DNA of 64,000 nt, taken from the NCBI GenBank assembly GCA_030562195.1, contig JAUJPP010000005.1:18773106-18837105 (forward strand). Direction: 5' to 3'. The stretch is from Nipponacmea schrenckii (taxonomy: Eukaryota > Mollusca > Gastropoda > Lottiidae). A program made the position numbers and the translations under genes. A model generated the notes under the pieces. That model worked only from the letters and a program-made list of their open reading frames with translations. It made no database searches and was not told where the DNA came from. This document shows, one piece after another, positions 55,724-64,000 of the stretch; position 1 is the stretch's first letter; the number at the start of each line of letters is the position of its first letter.

Positions 55724-56125
55724 TACCATATTTCATTAATATTGCTATAGAGACAGACTATAATTTAAGTGGACAGAAGTCTATGCATGGAATAATCACC
55801 CAATTATTGTATATTGATTTACTATTTCTCATACTTTTGGTTCAGAATGCTTGTAGTGAAATTTTTAAACATGATATGTGCAATATTTATTTTCTTCTTT
55901 CCTTGCATGAATTGTGTATAAGTAAAATTATGACTTTAATAGTATGATATAGAATCATGTAGAAAATAACAAAATTATATAGTGGACAAGTTTTGTTATC
56001 AATTTGTTCAGCCCCAAATCAGCTGACAAACTGTGGAACATCTGATTAAGTTAAAGACATGAGATACAGTCCGTATGTATGGAATGTCAATTAAAAATTA
56101 TGTAATTGAGTATTCACCAGCCAGA

Positions 56126-56210
56126 GGTAGCAATATCTACGGGAGGTACTGTTATCTTGGGACGCACAGAGTCAATGGTAAATGTCAATCAAATATAATG
56201 TAGTGCGGAC
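56126..56210 (-). repeat. Single inverted unit of the 93-bp minisatellite
   Basis: GGAGGTACTGTTATCTTGGG and TCAATGGTAAATGTCAATCA are the reverse complement of the unit at 37020-40460, 16 kb away. Confidence 0.8.
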
Positions 56211-56805
56211 TTCTTTCTTTGAAGAACATCAGATTACAGGTATCTCAAAAATAAAAATATTCAATAATTAAGCAGCAAAATTCAAACATCAATTAATTAA
56301 AAAAACAATAGATCTACTAAATTTAACAATAAAGTATTAATGTACTCCACTTTCTGAAGACTCGCGCAACAACGGATCTAAACAATTTCGTGTTTCCTTT
56401 ATCTTGTATTTCAATCTATTATTCAGTTTCAGAAAAAAATTACAATCTACCATTTTGATCCCCGGTGAATATCACAGATAAATGAAATGATTTATTTTAA
56501 TTAGTACTAATACAGCGATTGACAGGATATTACTATATACAGTTCTATGCTGTGATTACCAGCAATGACGAAATAAGTTCATTTAAATTCGGATAGCTAC
56601 CTGAATATGAACTCTTGATTCTTTCAGTTCCTCGTAACCAAGTAACATCTTCTCCACCCTTGATTCCTTTAAAGTCAGAAGTTGTCTTTATTGCTAAGCC
56701 TAAGGGGGCTGCGGGGGGAGATTGGAAACATACCTCCACTGCCTCGTGGCATTTAAAAGGGAGTCAAACCATTAACATCCAAAATTGATATGTTGATTTG
56801 ATGAA

Positions 56806-57425
56806 AGAAGATAGCTTGCCAGACAAGGTAATATCCGCCCACTGGCAGCTTTGATTTTGAATAAAAACTTTTCAGTAAGGTAACAATTAGTGGAATGAAA
56901 TATTCAACATTCCGCCATCTACTTTTTTCTAGAGTCTCTAGTTTCACGAAAACTGTCAAGAATTGTACCTAATATAAATAACAACTCATTAAATATTTTT
57001 CGGTATTTTTAAGATGTGCATTAGGGTTTCCCCCTTAATAATATTTTGATATTTTTAATTTTTAATAGGATTCATCTTTGGGTGATATTAAACAACTTCA
57101 GCGAGTTTAGTCAAAAATAAATGTTTAGAGTGTTCACATGCCAAAATTTGAAAGCGTTTCGAAAACAAGGGCAATAACTGACACTAAATATCTTTCGATT
57201 TAACTGAATTTCAATTGGGTTCATCAAAAAAAAAAATACTAAAGCCAAGTTTGATCAAAATCCATTCAAAATTGTTCTTTCTAAAGTGTTTACAAGCTAA
57301 AATTGAACGCGCTTTCAAGAACAAGGGCAATAACTTGTACTAAATATTTTTCAATTTATCTGATTTTCAATAAGGTTCATCCTTGGGTGAAAACAAAGGC
57401 TCAAACCAAGTTTGATATGATGTCC
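56806..57425 (-). mobile_element. Truncated copy of the 2.2-kb CCGTCC-type element
   Basis: Starts GATAGCTTGCCAGACAAGGT then AATATCCGCCCACTGGCAG, the inverse of the right end of 37480-39676, followed by three or so diverged ~157-bp units on the minus strand. The CCGTCC end is missing. Confidence 0.8.
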
Positions 57426-57629
57426 TTCCCTTATTTGATAAGATTGATAATTGGTGCAGAAGATAATAGAATTGTTATCATTGTCTAATAATACATATAT
57501 TGGTAATGTGAGATATTCACGATGATTGTTATGCATCTAGGCTTTCATTAAGTGCTGTTAGATTCTTTTGTGGTTTTAATAATGCAACACATTGGGCCAT
57601 CTGAAGATAGATCTGTCCATTTAATGTAT

Positions 57630-57765
57630 AGTACATGTTTTTTTAAATTTTTATTTTATTTTTTTTTATCCATTGTCCCATGGGCTGAATGTTAGACAGG
57701 ACCATGTCCTTGTGTATTGGGCCTAATTCGGACCCATGTAAAATAAAAACTTTATTATTATTACA
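57630..57765 (+). mobile_element. Possible non-LTR retrotransposon 3' tail
   Basis: CCCATGGGCTGAATGTTAGA ... CCCATGTAAAATAAAAACTT followed by (TTA)n. Microsatellite-ended tails of this kind are common in LINE families (family knowledge). No reverse transcriptase ORF is present. Confidence 0.35.
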
Positions 57766-58568
57766 AATCTTAGTGTCAAACTTTAAAGTCGAATTTATGT
57801 TCAGCTGCGATTAAAATAACCAGATATTGCTTGATAAAGAAACTTAAGATCTCCTTTTTTTCTTACATTTCAGCACAAAAGGGACATGTTATTGTTTGAT
57901 CAATCATATCTTTGTCTCAGATCAGCTTATCAGTTCATAGTTCAAAGTTCACCATTGAATTTACTTTGGGCTTCAAATTCTTTTGTACAAATAATCATCT
58001 CCGTAAAAAAGTCAAAAAATCATTTCTTGATACTAAGATATATAGAATTGACATAATTATTGAAAAAGCAAGTAAAATGCAATTTTCGAACATTTCGTGT
58101 CCTTCTGAAGATTATTTAGGTAATAATATTCAAGGCCCAAAGTAAACTCCGAAAGTGGTGAATATGTCCCTTTAACACGATATACGTGTAGACAATAACA
58201 ACATAGTTATTCTTTGTGATATTTTTTTGTTTTATAAAGACCACAGCGTGAATGTTACACTACAAGAGATTGTTTTTACTTGCAGCGATTTCAAAAAAAT
58301 ATCTCAACTTTTAGTGCTGTTGATTTTATTGACAATAATGGCACTTTGTTAAATTCCGTCAAAATGTATTTAGCATATTGAGTGTTTTTTGAACAATTTT
58401 AATGAACGATTGGCTGAATGAATAAAAACAGTAAACCTACGCTTCGTATTGCGCGTTGTGCTTTTAAAGAAAGAATTCCAATTTGGATACGTAAGAGGAC
58501 CTTGGAAATTAATCATGTTTAATAACATCTGTTGTATATTTTCGTGTGACAATTGAAATTCGAAATGA

Positions 58569-60065
58569 ATGAACAATTACAAATATTTGTTTTATTCGTT
58601 TTTGTTGCAAATCAGATCCTTACAAGGCAACGAATGTGCGTCCTCAATATATATGAAAATACCCTATACAAGAAAACAAATCGGCAAGCTGATTGAATTT
58701 GACATAGGTTCTGCCTACAAATGCCTGGAATTTTGTCGAAATCATGGAACTTGTAAATCAGTTGGTATTAAAACAAGTGCCATGAGGTGTTGGTTATATG
58801 ATTATCGTATTTATGCTGGATTACCGGGAACCTTAGGTTCAGCCTCATCTACTATTGGCTACTTGAAGGTAAGTTCCGTTTGTTTTGAATCTTACTTACT
58901 TACTTTTTTAGTTGCTTACAGGTCATTAGATTTTAAATCCTATTTCAAATTGATAATAGGTACGAACCATAAGATTTGTAAAAAAAAAATGGTTACAAGC
59001 AGGTAAGTTTCATGTTTTGAATGTTATTTAATATTAGTTACTTTTAGGCAATTTCCAAAAATGTTTAGTCCTTTATTTTAATTGGTAACTCGACAAAAAG
59101 ATCCGTTAGTTTTGAATGTATTTGACCATTGGTTACTTGGAGGTTAAGTTCCATAAGATTTAACCTTGTTACTTTTTGCTTCTTTCTTAGCATGAAATAG
59201 GCCCCAAAGTACTTGATGAAATATTTGGCCATATAATTGCAAACAGCTTTATTTTAATGACATTTTTGCACTATTATTACAGCTGAATGTCCGATACATC
59301 TTGAATACAAAGAGAATTCCACGAGTAAAATATGCACAAAGTTTTATTCCACCAAAGTGACATGGTACGTGGCCCAGAGAAGTGCGAAAATGATGGAGGG
59401 TTTTTATTTATATTAGACACACCGGACAGTCAAACGATAATGAGAAAGTATGCTGAGAATGCTGGTAAGACCAACTTTAAATAACAAGACAATCTAGTGA
59501 CACCAGAGAGTACGATAGCTTACTAGACAAGGAAACTTGAGCCAACAAGCAGTTGATGTAAAATATAAACGTTTCTTTAATATTTTGTTAAATAAAATTT
59601 TCTTCATTTTCATAAACAAATTCAGAAATCCATTTGTCATTTAATGAAAAAGAAAATAGAGTATTTGGATATCTTTACAAGTTATATATCCTTTTTATAT
59701 AGTTTTTTTCGTCAAATTATTTCCATCCAATCCTTTATAGAACATTCCCTTAAAAGCAAAAATTTGAAAGAAAATTATCTTTCTTTAAAGGTACGGAGCG
59801 ATTCATCTTTATAGGAGCAACAGATAAGAATGAAGAAGATATATGGGATTGGTTTAATGGTGTACCAATTAACAGATCCATGTTTGCCTACCCGAATCCC
59901 AATAACGCTCGGTATACTGAACATTGTTTAGCTTATGATACTATACAATTCGCTGTTATTGATATACACTGTGGTAGCATACTGGGATTCGTTTGTCAAA
60001 TTCCTACCGAAAAAAGTTATATACTACCACTTAGATTAACTCTAATTGCTCCACTCGGTCGATAA
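58569..60065 (+). CDS. Secreted PAN/apple + C-type lectin protein with one-base frameshift
   Basis: First exon 58569-58868: signal peptide (MNNYKYLFYSFLLQIRSLQG) and a PAN/apple-like domain with spaced Cys (CLEFCRNHGTCKSV, MRCWLYD). Exon 59283-59464 starts a C-type lectin domain (ECPIHLEYKE, VTWYVAQRS, then CENDGGFLFILDT). Exon 59791-60065 completes it (FIFIGATDKNEEDIWDWFNG, PNPNNARYTEHCLAYD, IHCGSILGFVCQIP) and ends at TAA. The two halves of the middle exon are in different frames: one base is missing at about 59390, between VAQRS and CENDGG, and the unshifted frame stops soon after. Phase also does not match between exon 1 (phase 0) and 59283 (needs one carried base), so a small exon may lie in 58869-59282. 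Either a recent pseudogene or a sequencing error. If functional, it would be a secreted sugar-binding protein; the Ca-binding EPN/QPD motif is not evident. Confidence 0.65.
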
Positions 60066-63000
60066 GAGGACTCAGTTGGACTTACCAGGACTGGTGCCAT
60101 TACTAACATATATTTATAAGACGATATTTCTATAAATTATGTAATTGTAGAAGTAATCTACTAAGTGTGTTTCAAAATTACTAAGATAAGCAGATTATTA
60201 CTTAGTTTACTTTCTTAGTACAAACCGAAGCATACAAATTTGGACATTTCAAATAAATTTCCAATGTACGTAACTTTTCACCAGTATTTAAAAGTGAATT
60301 TGAATTTTCATTTTAAGACAATATGTTACTTTATGACACCAGGTAAGTTCTCTGATGAATAAACACTCATATTGACCATTCTTGAGAACTAAAAGTTTAT
60401 GTTCATGTAAGACCTTTTATCCCTTTTCTTAGGACACTCTGGAAAGTGAAAAGCAAGTGTATTTTTGTACAGCTGTTAAGTGATTATATGTTATGTTTTG
60501 TGTAAGACGATTGTGGATTTTTAGTTGATTTTTTTATTTATAACGTTTTCTGTTCATTTATTATAATTGATAGATGGTTCATAGTGTATTATTATCTTAT
60601 TGATGTAAGTTTTTTTAATTTTCGTTTTCTCAGCTTATTAGTCGCTTTTTGGAAGGTACCGGGTTCAATACCTTCTAGTTTTGAAACTAACGGATTTTAA
60701 GTTGCTTTTTTGAGTGCCTGCCTGGCACACATGGTGTAGAATGACAAAATTTTTAGTTTGAAAACTTATTGATGTTAATTTGATGTTGTTGTGCCTGGCA
60801 ACCATTGAGCAGGGAAAGACCCAAGTTTGAGCTTAATTGGTTTATTTGCCAAAATTAGCTATTTGTCATATTTGGCTCTTATTTTCAAAAGACAACAGAT
60901 TGCAGATTATAATAACCGTCCAAGTAAGCTTTGGGTGCCCATTATTGTTTTGAAACATAGCACTTATTGATATATATGTATTCATTGGTCTCAGACCATA
61001 TTACTGTTAATAAAGAAATTATATCTTCTCTTTGCCATTTCACCAAGACGTTTGCAAGTAATCTTTATCGGTGATGTAACTAAACACTAATACAAGTCGG
61101 GCATGTACGTTGGATTGCTCTGTTTTTTGATTCAATTTCGATGAATGGAATTCGATCCGTAAACCAATAAAAGATGCCATTAAGGCGGTCTCCAACATAG
61201 GAAATTTATACTTAAATCGGAGAGAACCTTAACAGTTTAAATCACTTCTGTAAGACATTAAAACTATCTATACCACCACCATACTGCAATAATATTTGCA
61301 TATTTTTATAGAAACACACTCGGCCGAGGTGCCCGGAGGAAAAATCTGAGTGGGTTCCACCACAATTGCAAATTTTGAATAAATATTGTTTAAAAAAAAG
61401 TTGAGTCCAAGCTAGAAATAAAGTCAAAGCAAAATAAATACTTTCACACCACTGATCATGTTAGTTGCCACTGCCGCAAAAAGATCAGATTTAGCATGGC
61501 CTTCATTGGTAATAGGACGAATGTTTTAATAATTTATGAATTTTTGGACAATTTCCTCTTGCCTTATGAATCCAAAATAGCATCGGCTATATTGGTACAA
61601 TATTCTGAATTACAGATTCAGTTCACTTAATGTAATGATCTATGATAATAAATACTAATAAAAAATACAGCAAAGGCTTGAACGTCTTGGAAAACCTTCG
61701 ATATATACCATTTATTAACGAACGCGTCCATAGTCATATTTGATTGTTCGGAGGGGCAGATATAGAAAGAAATTAAAAACCTTGTAAAACATCTTTTATT
61801 TAGTGACAAAAAATAGTCGTTGGTTTAGCAAAAGCAAGATTAAGGTTTTGGTTAAACATCTTTCTTTTTAAAACCAAGTAATCTTAAACTTGAATGAAAA
61901 TTAAAACTCGGATTATAAATTTCCATCTGAGTCAACTAATAAATAATTATCTCCCTTTGATCACATGCACAATTTATTCAGGAGTATTGCACGTGCTGCA
62001 TGATTAAATGGATGCTGAAGTAAATATTATGTTTGAATGAATTTGAATGTTATGTTATTATAGTTCAGTGAAAGGTAAGCCAATTGATATTTACCTGAAT
62101 CATGTGAGTGATTGACCTGAAAACATATTTTATACAAATATATGGTAACTGATTTTTAAAAATATAGTCCAAAAAAACCAGCTGGCCAGATGTCATGTTT
62201 ATTATTGATTCATTCATTCATGTTTACCCATCCCTTTCTCTATTTCGGATTATCAGAAGATTGTATCCTATTTTTCTCTAGGGGCCTATTTATGACCAGA
62301 TAATCATATATCTTTATGACCTGTCATGATAGGCCATGTGGATATTCCTGGAAAATTGGGGCCTTGTTGAATTTTTAACTTTACATGATAAAATTTATTT
62401 CGAGTTGAACACTTCTTGCTCCCCGTTACCGACTTAAATGTCTTAATAATATTTGAGTGAAATCGGATTATTTATAGTAAGGTATTTGACATAGTGTAAA
62501 ACTGCATGTCGATGAGGCATTGTTTCAGGGTGACCTATTTTACCGAGATTGAAAAAAAACAGGCTTTACATGTAAAATATAAAAAAATATATATTCAGCT
62601 CGAAATTTAAATAAGATAGGCATAGGCGAATGACTGGTTATGTTTTCTCATTTCATACTTCATGTTATTGTGGTCACCCACATTCATTTACCTGAAAAAA
62701 TTAATCTACTTACGTTATTGTAGATACGTGTGTCTACTTCTTATTCTGAAGATTTCAATTTTAAACACCAAAACTGAACCAAACTGATTGATTAACACTT
62801 GGTACGTTCGATTTATTTAAAATTCCTTGTAAAACGACTTCGATCTCATCATGTAGATACAAGTATGTGAAAGCATATTTTAAAAATATTTTCTGGTATG
62901 ATTTACTATGATAATAATGAAAATTATTCATTCTGCCTCTTTAAAAAAACATACTCTGCCATTATTGTCCCTTACATTATGTCCAATGTCAAATCACAAA

Positions 63001-63184
63001 ACCTTTTATTTAGTTTATTCATTCTTGCAGTGGATTTTTAATTAGTCATGCCTTTGATCAGTCATTCCCTTGATCAGTCATCATTGCTCGACGGAAAAAG
63101 GTTTATCTAATTTGGTCTTGTATATTATTATTTTTGATAATTTTTATCTGATGTTTTTCTGAGGAAAATGGTTATGGAACATGC
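60066..63184. other. Intergenic region, no gene seen
   Basis: AT-rich, no supported ORF. Contains a partial palindromic MITE at 60318-60425 (TGACACCAGGTAAGTTCTCT) and a tRNA-like fragment at about 60640-60700 (GGTACCGGGTTCAATACCTT, a B-box-like stretch), probably from another SINE. Elsewhere I see only AT-rich DNA. Confidence 0.55.
60318..60425. mobile_element. Partial palindromic MITE (family P)
   Basis: TATGTTACTTTATGACACCA, CTGATGAATAAACACTCATA and GTTCATGTAAGACCTTTTAT match the right half of 45145-45492. Confidence 0.6.
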
Positions 63185-63370
63185 TTTAGAAGAATAGTTA
63201 TACACAATGGTTAAGATGAATAGCTATAGATAATGATCAAGATGAATAGTTATAGATACCGGTTTAGTAAAATAGTTATAGATAATGGTTAGGAAGGATA
63301 ATTACAGATAAAAGTTTACAAGAATAGTTACAGATAATAGTTTACAAGAATAGTTACAGAAATGGTTAAG
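63185..63370. repeat. ~24-30-bp degenerate minisatellite, left part
   Basis: Repeated AAGAATAGTTATAGATAATG GTTA-like units with many changes. Resumes at 63745 after an insertion. Confidence 0.75.
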
Positions 63371-63744
63371 AAGAGTAGCAGCTTGATAGCCGATTGCTGA
63401 AAGGTACGGAGTTCAATATCTCTGGGTTTTTTTTCAATCTTGGTATGACAGTTTGGCCTGCGAGTTGATCACTATTCTCTGTCCTTGAAACTCGTCAAAT
63501 TGTCTGAGAAATGTATCGGTAAATACAATTGAAAGAAACAAACTTGCCTCTACGATTTTTGACAGCTTTCCTTTTATTTTATTTGAATTATCATAATCCA
63601 CAGAATTATGAAATCAAATAAAGCTGCGATGGACTAGCAACTACTAGCCATCTGAATCTGAACAGTTGTCATACACGTATTTTATAGCCAGGCTGCGATA
63701 TTTTACCATTTTTATCTTGTGTTTTATTTCTAATGAAGACTGGT
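63371..63744 (+). mobile_element. Possible second SINE family inserted in the minisatellite
   Basis: Starts AGCAGCTTGATAGCCGATTG (tRNA A-box-like) and GGTACGGAGTTCAATATCTC (B-box-like), then about 300 bp of unrelated sequence. A related head is at 60640. It splits the minisatellite. Assignment is tentative. Confidence 0.45.
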
Positions 63745-63935
63745 TTATAAGAATAGATAGAGATAATGGTTAAGATGAAAGTTATAGATATTGGTTCAGA
63801 AGAAAAGTTAGAGATTCTGGTACAGAATAGTGGTAGATAATGGTCAAGGAGAATTGTTAGAGATATTGGTTAATAAGAAAAGTTACATAGATATTGCACA
63901 AGAAGAGTAGTTAAAGATAATGGTTAAGACGAAAT
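63745..63935. repeat. ~24-30-bp degenerate minisatellite, right part
   Basis: Further copies of the 63185 unit (AAGAATAGATAGAGATAATG, AAGTTAGAGATTCTGGTACA), continuing towards the right edge of the window. Confidence 0.7.
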
Positions 63936-64000
63936 TTATAAATATGTTGTTAGATGACAGGCCAAAAGAAAAGATAATAGAAGGTAAACTAGTTTTGTTT

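Larger units (their letters stand above)
55244..58568. other. Intergenic region downstream of BTB gene
   Basis: No gene recognised. It holds three copies of a ~20-bp TTTTGTATTACAATCTACTG repeat (55320-55383), a lone inverted unit of the 93-bp minisatellite (56126-56210), a truncated reverse copy of the 2.2-kb element (56806-57425) and a retroelement-like tail (57630-57765). The ORF at 57912-58145 has no recognisable domain. Confidence 0.6.

Noticed and set aside
57912..58145. 77-codon ORF as a possible small secreted protein
   Set aside because: No signal peptide, no recognisable motif, AT-rich composition like the flanks.

Overview
The window is animal nuclear DNA. It is AT-rich, its genes have many GT-AG introns, and its intergenic and intronic space is packed with non-autonomous transposons, a tRNA-derived SINE and minisatellites. 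Gene content (STRIP, SMKR1, a GDP-fucose-transporter-like SLC35, a BTB-zinc-finger protein, a beta-lactamase-like protein of the kind found in shell proteomes, a PAN/C-type-lectin secreted protein) and the repeat style fit a lophotrochozoan, most likely a gastropod mollusc. The phylum is my inference; no marker gene in the window fixes the species.

Layout: (1) 2-763 (+), 5'-truncated class A GPCR with a changed DRY motif. (2) 3174-6843 (+), five-exon serine beta-lactamase/penicillin-binding-like protein with signal peptide and hydrophobic C-terminal tail. (3) 7371-12284 (+), five-exon glycine-rich-domain (GRDP/DUF1399-like) protein ending in a Gly-Gly-Cys tail. (4) 14273-36485 (+), 20-exon STRIP1/2 orthologue, whose 8.8-kb intron 9 is a transposon and minisatellite sink. 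(5) 37020-40460, a ~93-bp minisatellite split by a 2.2-kb element carrying ~157-bp internal repeats. (6) 42149-43129 (+), single-exon CDS for a GDP-fucose-transporter-like SLC35C protein. (7) 43933-45020, non-autonomous hAT element with a perfect 8-bp target duplication. (8) 48712-49469 (-), small lysine-rich protein SMKR1, missed by simple ORF calling. (9) 51356-55243 (+), three-exon BTB-BACK protein with nine C2H2 fingers. (10) 58569-60065 (+), secreted PAN + C-type lectin gene with a one-base frameshift. (11) 60066-64000, no gene seen, with a degenerate minisatellite at the right edge.

The genes are unrelated single loci; I see no operon or functional cluster. SMKR1 and the BTB zinc-finger gene are divergently arranged across about 1.9 kb. 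I see no CRISPR, rRNA or functional tRNA gene. I did not find a convincing new biological system. The items most worth a second look are the GRDP-like protein's Cys-Gly tail, the GPCR with D-Q-V in place of D-R-Y, the frameshifted lectin, and the nested repeat structures. All exon joins were made by eye from splice consensus, reading-frame phase and remembered family sequence, and have not been tested against transcripts.
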